Positions 43,331 to 52,833 are shown, numbered from the stretch's first letter. The stretch is DNA of 64,000 nt from Burkholderia sp. Bp9142 (GCF_003853415.1 NZ_QTPP01000028.1:47069-111068); one strand, 5' to 3'. The notes: a model not told the origin generated them from the letters alone. Program-made: numbers and translations.

Positions 43331-43708
43331 TCAGGAGGCGGTCTGCTCGGAGAGCGTCGCGACCAGGTCGAGCAGCACCGCCGGGTCGATCGGCTTTTCG
43401 ATCCAGCCGGTCGCGCCCGCGTCGCGCGCGGCGTCCTTGAAAGCGTCGCTGCCTTCGGTCGTCAGCACGAGGATCGGCGTGTCCGTGTACGCCGTCAGCT
43501 TGCGCAGCGCGGCGATCACCTCCAGGCCGTTCTTGCGCGGCATGTTCTGGTCGGTCAGCACCAGGTCGTACGGCACCGTGGCCGCCATGTCGAAGCCGGC
43601 TTCCCCGTCCGGCGCCACGGTCACGTCGTAGCCGGCCTGCGCAAGCGTCGCCTGCAGCAGCGCACGCATGGTCGCGGAGTCGTCGATGGCGAGAATGGTT
43701 CGGATCAT
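43331..43708 (-). CDS. second single-domain response regulator (CheY paralogue)
   Basis: A 125-residue receiver domain: TILAIDDSATMRALLQATLA, LVLTDQNMPRKNGLEVI, TTEGSDAFKDAA and GWIEKPIDP. It differs from the cheY next to cheZ, notably at the T-loop/beta5 region. Located between motB and cheA; a phosphate sink or alternative output for CheA is plausible. Confidence 0.94.
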   Translation of the reverse strand: MIRTILAIDDSATMRALLQATLAQAGYDVTVAPDGEAGFDMAATVPYDLVLTDQNMPRKNGLEVIAALRKLTAYTDTPILVLTTEGSDAFKDAARDAGATGWIEKPIDPAVLLDLVATLSEQTAS

Positions 43709-43732
43709 GTCTGTCTCGGAATCTTGGATACG

Positions 43733-44752
43733 TCAGGGTTTCGGCGCGACCGCGACGGCGCTCGCGAGCGCCGGTCGCGCGGCCGGCGACGGGCCGCCGA
43801 GCTGCTGGGCCAGCAGCTTCGAGCCCGCCGCGTCGGCCGACAGCGTCGTGGTCGTCGCGTCGTCGCGCATCAGCGCTTCTTCGGATTTGCGGTTCAGCAC
43901 GATCACGCTGATCCGGCGGTTTTCCGGATCGAGCGCATCGGCCTTGTTCAGGTTCTGCGTCGACGCGAGGCCGAGCACGCGCAGCACCTTCGCCTCGTCC
44001 ATGCCGCCCGCGATCAGCTCGCGGCGCGACGCGTTCGCGCGATCGGCCGACAGCTCCCAGTTGCTGTAGCCGCCCTCGCCGCCCGCGTACGGCACCGCGT
44101 CGGTGTGGCCCTGGACGATGATCCGGTTCGGCACGTCGTTCAGCGTCTTGCCGATCTCGCGCAGGATGTCGCGCATGTACGGCTCGACGTGGTCGCTCGA
44201 CATCGCGAACATCGGCCGCTTCTGCGAATCGACGATCTCGATGCGCAGCCCCATCAGCGTCGAATCGATGCGGATCTGCTGCCTGAACTGGCGCAGCGTC
44301 GGGTTCGCCTCGATCGCCGCCATCAGCTTGATCTGCAGGTCGTGCAGGCGCGTCTGCTCGAGCCGGTCCTGCGCGCCCTGCGCCTGCGACCGCGAATGGT
44401 CGTCGCCGGCTTTCGCGACGCGATCGGCGAGCGACGTCGTGCCGTCGGTGCGGCGCAGCGTGCCCGCGTCGGCGCTCGACAGGTCGCGGCCGCCGCCGTT
44501 GATGATGCTGGAGTCCTGCGAGCTGCGGTCGCCGCTGCCGAACAGCGCGGCCTTCAGCGGCGTGTTGAAGTATTCGGCGATTCCCTTCAGCTGCACCGGC
44601 GTGACCGAGCTCAGCAGCCACATCAGCAGGAAGAACGCCATCATCGCGGTCATGAAGTCCGCATACGCGAGCTTCCATGCGCCGCCGTGGTGGCCCTTCT
44701 TCTGCGGGGCCACCCGTTTCACGACGATCGCGCGATCCTTGCTCTTGCTCAT
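43733..44752 (-). CDS. motB: flagellar motor stator protein MotB
   Basis: A 339-residue protein: N-terminal HGGAWKLAYADFMTAMMAFF containing the proton-binding Asp of the single TM, and a C-terminal OmpA-like peptidoglycan-binding domain (IIVQGHTDAVPYAGGEGGYS, LSADRANASRRELI). Anchors the stator. ATG 44752 lies 13 bp after motA. Confidence 0.98.
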   Translation of the reverse strand: MSKSKDRAIVVKRVAPQKKGHHGGAWKLAYADFMTAMMAFFLLMWLLSSVTPVQLKGIAEYFNTPLKAALFGSGDRSSQDSSIINGGGRDLSSADAGTLRRTDGTTSLADRVAKAGDDHSRSQAQGAQDRLEQTRLHDLQIKLMAAIEANPTLRQFRQQIRIDSTLMGLRIEIVDSQKRPMFAMSSDHVEPYMRDILREIGKTLNDVPNRIIVQGHTDAVPYAGGEGGYSNWELSADRANASRRELIAGGMDEAKVLRVLGLASTQNLNKADALDPENRRISVIVLNRKSEEALMRDDATTTTLSADAAGSKLLAQQLGGPSPAARPALASAVAVAPKP

Positions 44753-44765
44753 CGAACGCTCCGCG

Positions 44766-45626
44766 TCACTTCGCCTTCACGCGCCGCACGTGCTCTTCGA
44801 GCTCCGTGAACGACGGACGCTCGGTCGAGAACAGCACCTTGCGGCCGAACTCGACCGCGATCGCCGGCGCATAGCCGTTCAGGCTCGCGAGGATCGTCAC
44901 CTTGATGCACTGGAACATCTTGGTCGACTCGGCGACGCGCTGCTCCGCGAGGCTCGCGAGCGGCCCGATCAGCCCGTACGACAGCAAAATCCCGAGGAAC
45001 GTGCCGACCAGCGCCTGCGCGATCATCGCGCCGAGCACCGCGGGCGGCTTGTCGGCCGACGCCATCGTGTGCACGACGCCCATCACGGCCGCGACGATCC
45101 CGAACGCCGGCATCGCGTCGCCGACGCGCATCAGCGCATGCGCGGGGCCTTCGCCTTCCGCGTGGTGCGTCTCGATCTCCTCGTCCATCAGGCTCTCGAT
45201 CTCGAACGCGTTCATGTTGCCGCCCACCATCAGGCGCAGGTAGTCGGTCAGGAATTCGACGATGTGGCGATCGGCGAGGATCTTCGGGTATTGCGTGAAG
45301 ATCGGGCTCTTGTCCGGATCGTCGATGTCGGCCTCGAGCGTCAGCGTGCCTTCCTTGCGCGCCTTCGCGAGCAGCACGTACAGGAGCGCCATCAGTTCCA
45401 TATAGACGTCCTTGGTGTACTTCGAGCCCTTGAAGAGCGTCGGCAGCACGCGCAGCGTCGCCTTGATGGTCTTCATGCCGTTGCCGAGGATGAACGCGCC
45501 GACGCCCGCGCCGGCGATCATCAGGATCTCGAGCGGCTGGACCAATGCGCCCAGATGCCCGCCTGCCAGCGCGTAACCGCCGAAGACGGACAACAGCGTC
45601 ACGAGTGTTCCCACGATAATCAGCAC
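44766..45626 (-). CDS. motA: flagellar motor stator protein MotA
   Basis: A 286-residue four-helix membrane protein: LIIVGTLVTLLSVFGGYALA, MPAFGIVAAVMGVVHTMASA and LVGTFLGILLSYGLIGPLAS are helices; the cytoplasmic loop carries conserved charged residues that touch FliG. Proton channel with MotB. Starts at GTG 45626 with AGGGACAGG upstream. First gene of the operon; a sigma-28 promoter is 50-75 bp upstream. Confidence 0.98.
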   Translation of the reverse strand: MLIIVGTLVTLLSVFGGYALAGGHLGALVQPLEILMIAGAGVGAFILGNGMKTIKATLRVLPTLFKGSKYTKDVYMELMALLYVLLAKARKEGTLTLEADIDDPDKSPIFTQYPKILADRHIVEFLTDYLRLMVGGNMNAFEIESLMDEEIETHHAEGEGPAHALMRVGDAMPAFGIVAAVMGVVHTMASADKPPAVLGAMIAQALVGTFLGILLSYGLIGPLASLAEQRVAESTKMFQCIKVTILASLNGYAPAIAVEFGRKVLFSTERPSFTELEEHVRRVKAK

Positions 45627-45673
45627 TGCCTGTCCCTCACGAAAGACCGGCGGGGAGACCGCCGTTAATCAGG

Positions 45674-45700
45674 TTTACGGCAGTCGGCAGGAAAACTTTC
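45674..45700 (-). promoter_or_regulatory. sigma-28 (FliA) promoter of the motA-cheZ operon
   Basis: On the minus strand: GAAAGTTT, 11-bp spacer, GCCGTAAA. The E. coli FliA consensus is TAAAGTTT-N11-GCCGATAA, so -35 matches 7/8 and -10 matches 6/8 with canonical spacing. It lies about 48 bp upstream of the motA start. Confidence 0.82.
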
Positions 45701-45805
45701 GCGGCTGCGCCGCGGCGCCGCGGCGGTGTTTACCAGCAAGCGCCGGCCGGTTTGCCCGGCACGCGGCAACCAGCCGGCTCCCGCCCGGCTCCCGTCCGGC
45801 GGGGT

Positions 45806-46360
45806 TCAGGCCGCGGCGGCAGCCAGCTCGGCACGCGCCGCGGCGGCCTTGCGGGTCTTGCCCGCACGCGACGGCGGCTGGCACAGGCCGCACACGAAAC
45901 CTTGATGCGGATCATGCGCATGCGCGACGAAATGGCCGCCGCAGCGCGTGCACGGGGTCATCTGCAGCATCCCGGAATCGAAGAAGCGCACGAGCGTCCA
46001 CGCGCGCGTCAGGCTCAGCGCGGCCTCGTCGCCGGACAGGTTCACGTGCTCGAGGTAGAGCCGGTATGCCTTCACGATCGACTGGATCGGTTCGCAGCGG
46101 CCGTGGTCCTGCATGAACCGGTAGATGTTGTAGAACAGCGACGAGTGGATGTTCGGCTGCCACGTCATGAACCAGTCGGTCGAGAACGGCAGCATCCCCT
46201 TCGGCGGCGACGCGCCCTTCAGTTCCTTGTACAGCTTGATCAGGCGGTCGCGCGACAGGCTCGTCTCCGCCTCCAGCAGCTGCAGCCGGGCGCCCAGTTC
46301 GATCAGTTCGATGGCGAGGGTGATTTCCTTCACCTCGATCACGACGCTTTTGCTTGCCAT
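45806..46360 (-). CDS. flhC: flagellar master transcriptional activator subunit FlhC
   Basis: A 184-residue protein with the FlhC zinc site CTRCGGHF...CGLC (near 140-160) and helical DNA-binding region; LELIELGARLQLLEAETSLS-type sequence at the N-terminus. With FlhD it forms FlhD4C2 and activates class II flagellar operons. Starts 94 bp after flhD. A basic Ala-rich tail follows. Confidence 0.97.
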   Translation of the reverse strand: MASKSVVIEVKEITLAIELIELGARLQLLEAETSLSRDRLIKLYKELKGASPPKGMLPFSTDWFMTWQPNIHSSLFYNIYRFMQDHGRCEPIQSIVKAYRLYLEHVNLSGDEAALSLTRAWTLVRFFDSGMLQMTPCTRCGGHFVAHAHDPHQGFVCGLCQPPSRAGKTRKAAAARAELAAAAA

Positions 46361-46454
46361 GTTGAATAACCGTCTGCTTGACGTGGTTCGGATGAGTGGC
46401 CAATACGCCGCCCGCCGGCGCGGCGCGCCGGGACGAACGCAAGGCGGAAAAGGA

Positions 46455-46775
46455 TCAGCGGACGCTTTCGACCGGCTGGCCGGCCATCAGGATGGCCGAG
46501 TGCGCGTGCGTGACGACGTCGCTGCGCCCCTTGTCGGCGAGCGACGACAGCAACGCGTGATCGTCGAAGCGGAAACGGCACAACATCTGGTTCGATGCGG
46601 CGAGCTTCACGGTCTGGGCGAGCGTGAGGTTCGCGAGCACGTCGGCCAGTTCCTGGGACACGCCCATGCGGAACATGCCCATCGCCTTGTCTTCCCGCAG
46701 CAGGCGCTGCGCGAGGAGGAGGTACGACAGGTTGACCTCTTTGATCTCACTGAGCATTTCGCTGGTGGCGCTCAT
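46455..46775 (-). CDS. flhD: flagellar master transcriptional activator subunit FlhD
   Basis: A 106-residue protein matching FlhD: MLSEIKEVNLSYLLLAQRLL at the N-terminus, AMGMFRMGVSQELADVLANL, then LTLAQTVKLAASNQMLCRFR. First gene of flhDC. ATG 46775 is chosen with GGGGGA upstream. The 660-bp upstream region is AT-rich and divergent from a glycosyltransferase, fitting complex control. Confidence 0.97.
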   Translation of the reverse strand: MSATSEMLSEIKEVNLSYLLLAQRLLREDKAMGMFRMGVSQELADVLANLTLAQTVKLAASNQMLCRFRFDDHALLSSLADKGRSDVVTHAHSAILMAGQPVESVR

Positions 46776-47439
46776 GATTCCCCCGTTAAGAGCTTTGCTT
46801 TGGCCTTTCATTATGAAAACGTTTGCTCGATCAGGCCGCACTGGGCGCGCTGTCGGCACGTTTATAGTCTTACAGGGCGAATTTTGGCCAAACGGCATTT
46901 ATGCCGGTATCAGCGAAGTGGCGCATGCCGCGCAGGATTTGTCTGTAAACCGTGTAGGAATTTTTCCGACAAGGCGAACTGAAAGGGGACAAACGGCGGG
47001 GGCGCGTGGCGCGCGAATTCGTCGGTGATGCGGTCCGATATTGGACGAATCCGGCTGAAGTCCGTCCGGCAAGGCTGCCGGCCAGTGAATCGGCAAAAAT
47101 TATAGTGGTTTTTCACAATATCGCAACAATAGTTGCGTCCATCTCGATTCATGCATCCGCACCCTTTTTATCGGGGTTTTCGCGTATTTCAGCGTGTAAC
47201 AAGCCTTAAGTGTTTGAAAAAACACTCGAACCCCGGAAGGCGATATCGATAATGGACTCCAATGGGCAGCGGCGGGAGCCGCGCCGGCCCGCCCCGCAAC
47301 TTGCCGCCCGGCGTCCCGCGCATCCCGCCACGGACCCGGCTACGCACCGCCCAAGGCGTGCGTCGGCGAGTTCCGCAACCTTGTATCGGACCAGCATCCG
47401 CACTCGAGCACCCACGCTGGTCGACACCGGAGAACGCCC
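46776..47439. other. flhDC upstream regulatory region
   Basis: About 664 bp between divergent flhD and a glycosyltransferase gene, markedly AT-rich around 46790-46920 and 47095-47240. Probably contains flhDC promoters and binding sites for global regulators; a sequence reading CACAATATCGCAACAATAG is present near 47114. No gene recognised. Confidence 0.45.
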
Positions 47440-48504
47440 ATGCGTATTGCCCAGATCGCGCCGCTTTACGAAGCCGTCCCGCCGAAACTCTATGGCGGCA
47501 CCGAGCGTGTCGTGTCCTACCTCACCGAGGCGCTCGTCGAGCTCGGCCATGACGTGACGCTGTTCGCCAGCGGCGACTCCGTCACGTCCGCCCGCCTCGA
47601 GGCGGCATGGCCGCGCGCACTGCGGCTCGACCCGTCGATCCGTGACTCGATGGCGCCCCATATGCGCCTGATCGAGCAGGTCGCCCGTGTCGCGCACGAA
47701 TTCGACGTGCTGCACTTCCACCTCGACTACCTGCCGTTCCCGCTGATGTCGCGCCTCGATACGCCTTACGTGACGACGCTGCACGGCCGCCTCGACCTGC
47801 CGGAGCTGCAGCCGGTGTTCGACGCGTTCCCCGACGCACCGGTCGTCTCGATCTCGAATTCGCAGCGCAAGCCGCTGCCGCAGGCAGCCTGGGCCGGCAC
47901 CGTGTATCACGGACTGCCCGACACGCTGCTCACGCCGCAACCGGACGTGAAACCCGAATACCTCGCTTTCCTCGGCCGGATCTGTCCCGAAAAACGGGTC
48001 GACACCGCGATCCGGATCGCCGCGCAAAGCGGGCTGCCGCTGAAGATCGCCGCGAAGGTCGACAAGGCCGATGCGGACTACTTCAAGGAAGTGATCGAGC
48101 CGCTGCTCGGCGAAGCCCATGTCGAATTCATCGGCGAGATCAACGAGGCGCAGAAGCCGGCATTCCTCTCCGGCGCGAAGGCGCTGCTGTTCCCGATCGA
48201 CTGGCCGGAGCCGTTCGGTCTGGTGATGATCGAGGCGATGGCCTGCGGCACGCCGGTCGTGGCGTTCAACCGCGGCTCGGTGCCGGAAGTGATCGAGGAC
48301 GGCGTGACCGGCTTCATCGTCGAGGACGTGCAGGGCGCGGTCGGCGCGCTGCACCGGATCGACAGCCTGTCGCGCGACGCGATCCGCGCACGCTTCGATA
48401 CGCGTTTCAGCTCGAAGGCGATGGCGCGACGTTACGTCGAAACTTACGAATCGCTTTGCACGGCGGCAAAACAGCCGGCGCTGCGCCGGGTCGCGGGCGC
48501 CTGA
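47440..48504 (+). CDS. glycosyltransferase family 4 protein
   Basis: A 354-residue GT-B fold enzyme: N-terminal domain with RIAQIAPLYEAVPPKLYGGT, and C-terminal nucleotide-sugar domain with AFLGRICPEKRVDTAIRIAA and WPEPFGLVMIEAMACGTPVV (the EX7E motif with GLVMIEA). Transfers a sugar from a nucleotide donor in glycan or exopolysaccharide synthesis. No partner genes nearby, so the product is unknown. GGAGA site before ATG 47440. Confidence 0.93.
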   Translation: MRIAQIAPLYEAVPPKLYGGTERVVSYLTEALVELGHDVTLFASGDSVTSARLEAAWPRALRLDPSIRDSMAPHMRLIEQVARVAHEFDVLHFHLDYLPFPLMSRLDTPYVTTLHGRLDLPELQPVFDAFPDAPVVSISNSQRKPLPQAAWAGTVYHGLPDTLLTPQPDVKPEYLAFLGRICPEKRVDTAIRIAAQSGLPLKIAAKVDKADADYFKEVIEPLLGEAHVEFIGEINEAQKPAFLSGAKALLFPIDWPEPFGLVMIEAMACGTPVVAFNRGSVPEVIEDGVTGFIVEDVQGAVGALHRIDSLSRDAIRARFDTRFSSKAMARRYVETYESLCTAAKQPALRRVAGA

Positions 48505-48564
48505 CGCCGAAATTCGTCAGGAAATATGCCGGAAAATTCGCGCCGAAATCGGTGCGGAAAAACC

Positions 48565-48600
48565 AAAGAGCCGCATCGCCGATGCGGCTCTTTCTTTTTG
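48565..48600. terminator. bidirectional terminator between glycosyltransferase and H-NS gene
   Basis: AAAGAGCCGCATC and GATGCGGCTCTTT pair across GCC, with T-runs on both strands. Serves the two convergent genes. Confidence 0.9.
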
Positions 48601-48605
48601 GGCGG

Positions 48606-48902
48606 TCATTCGATCAGGAATCGATCGCGGTTTTTCCCGACGATCCAATTCGGCGGCTTGCCGCGCCCGCTCCAGGTTGCACCCGACTTCGGGTCGCGGT
48701 ATTTCGGAGGCAGCGGCGCCTTTTTCGGCGGACGGCCGCGCCGCGCTCGCTCCACGAAGCCCAGATCCTGGGCCGTCAGCCCATATTCGGCAATCATTCG
48801 CTGGACGTCGGCGATCACCGCCGCCACTTCCTGGCGACGCACGTCATCCGCCTGCGCCTGCAGATCGGCGATCTGCGCCTTGAGTTTCGCGTATTGAGAC
48901 AT
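48606..48902 (-). CDS. H-NS family nucleoid protein (second copy)
   Basis: A 98-residue H-NS-like protein with N-terminal coiled-coil (KLKAQIADLQAQADDVRRQE), arm RRGRPPKKAP and DNA-binding YRDPKSGATWSGRGKPPNWI. Paralogue of the H-NS gene at 12905-13198; the DNA-binding domains are nearly alike, the oligomerisation halves differ. AT-rich leader to aqpZ. Start ATG 48902. Confidence 0.94.
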   Translation of the reverse strand: MSQYAKLKAQIADLQAQADDVRRQEVAAVIADVQRMIAEYGLTAQDLGFVERARRGRPPKKAPLPPKYRDPKSGATWSGRGKPPNWIVGKNRDRFLIE

Positions 48903-49202
48903 TTTTCGACTCCCTTTTTTCCATGATGCGGCTCCGGCGAGTCCGGCCGGAACACCAACACCCGTTACGTCGTCTGCACTGCCGCCCTGCTCTTCGAAAT
49001 TAATGCTGTCATCTTTAACCGATTCGGCTATATCGAGAATGCGGACTTATTCTAATAAAAGCCATTCGTCAGCCATTCAAATTTAACAATCGTTGACCCT
49101 CTCGAAGCCGATTCATTTCCTATAATCCAGACCAATTCCGGGCGTCGGAATAAGTCGTCCGGTCGTCCGATTGTCGTCAACCCACTTGAACAAGGTCCTT
49201 AC

Positions 49203-49943
49203 ATGAATCTTTCTCAGCGTCTGGCTGCAGAGGCATTCGGCACGTTCTGGCTCGTGCTCGGCGGGTGCGGAAGCGCCGTGCTGGCCGCCGCCTTTCCGGG
49301 CCTCGGCATCGGCTTTGCCGGCGTCGCACTTGCATTCGGCCTGACCGTGCTGACGATGGCATTCGCAATCGGCCATATTTCGGGTTGCCATTTGAATCCG
49401 GCTGTGAGCGTGGGCCTGACGGTCGCCGGCCGCTTCCCGGCGCGCGATCTCGCGCCGTACATCGTGGCGCAGGTGGTCGGTGCGACGCTCGGTGCGTTCG
49501 TGCTGTACCTGATCGCGACCGGCAAGCCGGGCTTCGACGTCGTCGGCAGCGGCTTTGCGACGAACGGCTTCGGCGAACGCTCGCCCGGCCACTACGCGCT
49601 CGGCGCGGCGTTCATCTGCGAAGTCGTGATGACGGGCTTCTTCCTGTTCGTGATTCTCGGCGCCACCGACAAGCGCGCACCGGCCGGCTTCGCGCCGATC
49701 GCGATCGGCCTGTGCCTGACGTTGATCCACCTGATCTCGATCCCGGTCACCAACACGTCGGTGAACCCGGCCCGCTCGACCGGCCCCGCGCTGTTCGTGG
49801 GCGGCGAGGCGATCGGGCAGCTGTGGCTGTTCTGGGTCGCGCCGATCATCGGCGCGGCAATCGCGGGGATCATCTACCCGCTGATCGCGGGGCGCGACGA
49901 TGCCGTCGCCCTGCTGCCCGCATCCGCTCGCACTATCGAATAA
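49203..49943 (+). CDS. aqpZ: aquaporin Z
   Basis: A 246-residue MIP-family channel with six helices and both NPA boxes: GCHLNPAVSVGL and TSVNPARSTGPAL. The Arg/Phe/His selectivity pattern of AqpZ (NPAR with nearby His in LIHLISIP) indicates a water channel rather than a glycerol facilitator. Divergent from the H-NS gene. Own terminator follows. Confidence 0.97.
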   Translation: MNLSQRLAAEAFGTFWLVLGGCGSAVLAAAFPGLGIGFAGVALAFGLTVLTMAFAIGHISGCHLNPAVSVGLTVAGRFPARDLAPYIVAQVVGATLGAFVLYLIATGKPGFDVVGSGFATNGFGERSPGHYALGAAFICEVVMTGFFLFVILGATDKRAPAGFAPIAIGLCLTLIHLISIPVTNTSVNPARSTGPALFVGGEAIGQLWLFWVAPIIGAAIAGIIYPLIAGRDDAVALLPASARTIE

Positions 49944-50014
49944 ACACTACGGGGTCACGCGAGCAGAGCAGCGAGCCTCACGCTGTCGAACAACATCGAG
50001 GCAGGTAATTTGGA

Positions 50015-50038
50015 CGGGCGCCGCTGGCGCCCGTTTTT
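50015..50038 (+). terminator. terminator of aqpZ
   Basis: CGGGCGCC and GGCGCCCG around GCT, followed by five Ts, just before the convergent HAD gene stop. Confidence 0.92.
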
Positions 50039-50047
50039 CATGTTCGC

Positions 50048-50881
50048 TCAGGACGCGGCGACGCCGTCGAGGGTGCCTTCGAGCGCGAACAGCATGCGCA
50101 GGTGGCGGGCGACACCCGCGTCGAAGTTGTTGCCGATCCGCGGGATGTGCGGCAGGTGCGCGATCAGGTCGGGGTTTGCGTTGTTCATCATGAATGCATG
50201 GCCGGCCGTTTCCAGCAGGTCGATGTCGTTCATGTTGTCGCCGAACGCGATGCAGTGGCCGGCGTCGACGCCGAGCCGGGCGAGCACCGTACGCAGCGCG
50301 CGGCCCTTCGACACGTCGGCGGTCATCACTTCGAGACAGTCGGGCAGCGAGTACGTGACGTACAGCGCGTCGCCGAACCGCACGCGCATCTGCTCGGCGA
50401 CCACCGCCAGATCGGCCGGCTCGCCGATGTACAGCACCTTCGCGATGTCCGCGCCGTCGTGCGCGGCCATGTCGATCACGTCGTACCGGAAACCCGAATC
50501 CTGGTGGAACTCGAGCAGGTGCGGCGCCTCGCGGTCGATCAGCCAGCCGCGGTCGGTGAACAGGTTGACGATCACGCGCCCGTGCGCGCCGGTGACGCCC
50601 GGCTGCACGAGGCCGCGGACGATCGCGGGATCGATGTCCTGCGCATGGATCGCCGTATCGTCCGGCGCATGCACGCGCGCACCATTCGACGTGATCAGGT
50701 ACGGCCGGATGCCCAGCACGTCGCGGATGCCCGCGACGTCCGCGTAGTGGCGCCCCGTCGCGATCACGAACTGCAGGCCGTCGCGGTCGAGCCGGCGGAC
50801 GGTCTCGATCGTGTACGGATCGAGCTGGTGATCGCTGTTCAGCAGGGTGCCGTCGAGATCGGTGGCGATGACTTTGTACAT
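50048..50881 (-). CDS. HAD-superfamily (Cof-type) phosphatase
   Basis: A 277-residue protein with the HAD class IIB layout: DLDGTLLNSDHQLDP (nucleophile Asp8 and Asp10), TSNG, VSKGRAL (Lys) and FGDNMNDIDLLETAGHAFMM. Cof/YidA-type enzymes dephosphorylate sugar phosphates, FMN or PLP. Substrate unknown. ATG 50881. On the same strand as, and about 100 bp after, the Gly-Pro-Ser ORF and BadF-like kinase. Confidence 0.93.
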   Translation of the reverse strand: MYKVIATDLDGTLLNSDHQLDPYTIETVRRLDRDGLQFVIATGRHYADVAGIRDVLGIRPYLITSNGARVHAPDDTAIHAQDIDPAIVRGLVQPGVTGAHGRVIVNLFTDRGWLIDREAPHLLEFHQDSGFRYDVIDMAAHDGADIAKVLYIGEPADLAVVAEQMRVRFGDALYVTYSLPDCLEVMTADVSKGRALRTVLARLGVDAGHCIAFGDNMNDIDLLETAGHAFMMNNANPDLIAHLPHIPRIGNNFDAGVARHLRMLFALEGTLDGVAAS

Positions 50882-50983
50882 GGGGACCGGAGAATGGCGC
50901 GCAGGACGCTGCGGAACCGCTATTTTAACGTCGTGCCCAGGGGCGCGCCGGGCGGTTGGGGGAACGGGCGGAGGTGGCGGGTT

Positions 50984-51204
<221 letters not shown>

Positions 51205-51208
<4 letters not shown>

Positions 51209-52086
51209 CCCGCCTCAGCCGCCCTCAACGCCTGCAGCGCGAGCCGCAACGCGCCATGCGCGGAATCGTCGAGCGGCGCGCGCAGCCGGGCCGCGTGACG
51301 CGCCGGCACGGCCGGTTCAAGCGCGCCGGCCAGCCCGCCGCACAGCGCAACCGGCAGCGCCTGCCGCGGATCGAGCGCGTCGATCATCTTGCCGATCTCG
51401 TCGCCGGCCTGCGCGATCAGCGCGGCCGCGTGCGGATGGGTGCGGTGCGCGAACACGATCGGCGCAAGGCGCGCATAGATCGTCTGGTTCGCATCGCACG
51501 ACCACTGGACGAGTGCGTCTCGATCGTGCGCCCCCGTTTCCGCGAGCAGCGCGTCGGCGAAGGCGTCGCGCGGCACGCGGCCGTCGAGCGCCTGCTGGGC
51601 ATACGCCAGCGCGCGCACGCCGAGCCACGCGCCGCTCGCCTCGTCGCCGGACGGAAAGCCGAAGCCGCCCGCGATGCGGCATTCGCCCGCCGCGTCGACC
51701 GCCGCCGCGATGCTGCCCGTGCCGAGCGCGACGATGAGCCCCGGCGCGCCGGCGTGCGCGCCGACGACGGTCGTATAGGCGTCGCTTTCGACCGCGAGCG
51801 CGTCGAGCGGCGCCTGCGCACGGAACGCGGCGAGCCACGCGGTATTGTTGACGCCCGCGAGCCCGCAGCCGAGCGCGCACTGCGACCAGTCGAACGCGAG
51901 CCCCGCCCGCGTGAATGCGTCGGCACAGGCCGCGCCAATCGATGCCCACGCGCGCTCGATGCCGAGGCCGAGCCCGGATGGGCCGCCGCGCCCCTGCGCG
52001 AGCTCGCGCCCGTGCCGGTCGGCCAGTACCGCGCGGGTGCCGGTGCCGCCGCCGTCGATGCCGATCGCAAACAGTAATGCAGTCAT
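51205..52086 (-). CDS. BadF/BadG/BcrA-type ATPase, likely N-acetylglucosamine/glucosamine kinase
   Basis: A 293-residue ASKHA-fold protein: phosphate-1 loop IGIDGGGTGTRAVLADRHGR, phosphate-2 LGTGSIAA, and GGFGFPSGDEASGAWLG. Length and motifs match NAGK/GspK-like sugar kinases rather than the iron-sulphur ATPases. Phosphorylates an amino sugar, probably for recycling or chitin use; no cluster partners to prove it. Start ATG 52086. Confidence 0.87.
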
Positions 52087-52227
52087 GCGTTGATCCCGCT
52101 GATTCGAACAGGCGCCAAGCTTAACCGGATCGGCGCCGCGCGCCCATCTGCCGTTCGGCCGGCTATGCCGTGAATGGGCCTTCCGCTATGCTGGCACGAT
52201 CGAATCGACACGGGAACGAGGCTGACG

Positions 52228-52833
52228 ATGCCGCAGCGGTGCAACTGGGTAAGGACGGAAGCGGATGCTCACTATCACGACACCGAGTGGGGCGTGCCGT
52301 CGCATGACGATCGCCATCTGTTCGAAATGCTGATTCTGGAAGGCGCGCAGGCGGGGCTGTCGTGGTCGACGATCCTGAACAAGCGCGCCGGCTATCGCGA
52401 GGCGTTCGCCGACTTCGATATCGACCTGGTCGCGCGCTTCACGCCGAAGCGCATCGAGAAGCTGCTCGAGAATCCCGGTATCGTGCGCAATCGCGCGAAG
52501 GTCGAATCCGCGGTAACCAATGCACGGGCCGTGCAACGCATTCGCGACGACCACGGGTCGCTCGCGCACTTCCTGTGGTCGTTCGTCGACCACACGCCGG
52601 TGCAGAACGCATGGCAGTCGTATCGCGACGCGCCCGCGTCGACCGCCCAGTCGGACGCGCTCAGCAAGGCGCTGAAGGCGTACGGCTGCAAGTTCGTCGG
52701 CTCGACGATCTGTTATGCGCTGATGCAGGCAACCGGGATGGTCAACGACCACGAGGCCGGCTGCCCGTGTCACGTCAAATGCGCGGCGCTCGGCGGCAAG
52801 CAGAATCCGGCACGGCGCCGCAACGCAGGCTGA
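52228..52833 (+). CDS. tag: DNA-3-methyladenine glycosylase I (Tag)
   Basis: A 201-residue HhH-type glycosylase: RCNWVRTEADAHYHDTEWGV at the N-terminus, LILEGAQAGLSWSTILNKRA, NPGIVRNRAKVESAV, and the C-terminal zinc residues in CPCHVKC. Excises 3-methyladenine from alkylated DNA. ATG 52228 chosen with ACGAGG upstream; a longer frame exists. Stand-alone gene. Confidence 0.96.
   Translation: MPQRCNWVRTEADAHYHDTEWGVPSHDDRHLFEMLILEGAQAGLSWSTILNKRAGYREAFADFDIDLVARFTPKRIEKLLENPGIVRNRAKVESAVTNARAVQRIRDDHGSLAHFLWSFVDHTPVQNAWQSYRDAPASTAQSDALSKALKAYGCKFVGSTICYALMQATGMVNDHEAGCPCHVKCAALGGKQNPARRRNAG

Noticed and set aside
40421..44809. 1462-codon open frame antisense to cheW, cheA and motB
   Set aside because: It mirrors the third-position GC bias of the true genes; its His/Arg/Asp-rich translation has no domains and the opposite strand carries well-conserved genes.
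45627..45805. GC-rich repeats after flhC considered as a strong terminator
   Set aside because: Several overlapping CCGGC repeats could pair but no T-tract is adjacent, so I did not call one.
46910..47152. 80-codon open frame in the flhD upstream region
   Set aside because: It lies in AT-rich regulatory DNA, has no ribosome-binding site and no familiar sequence.
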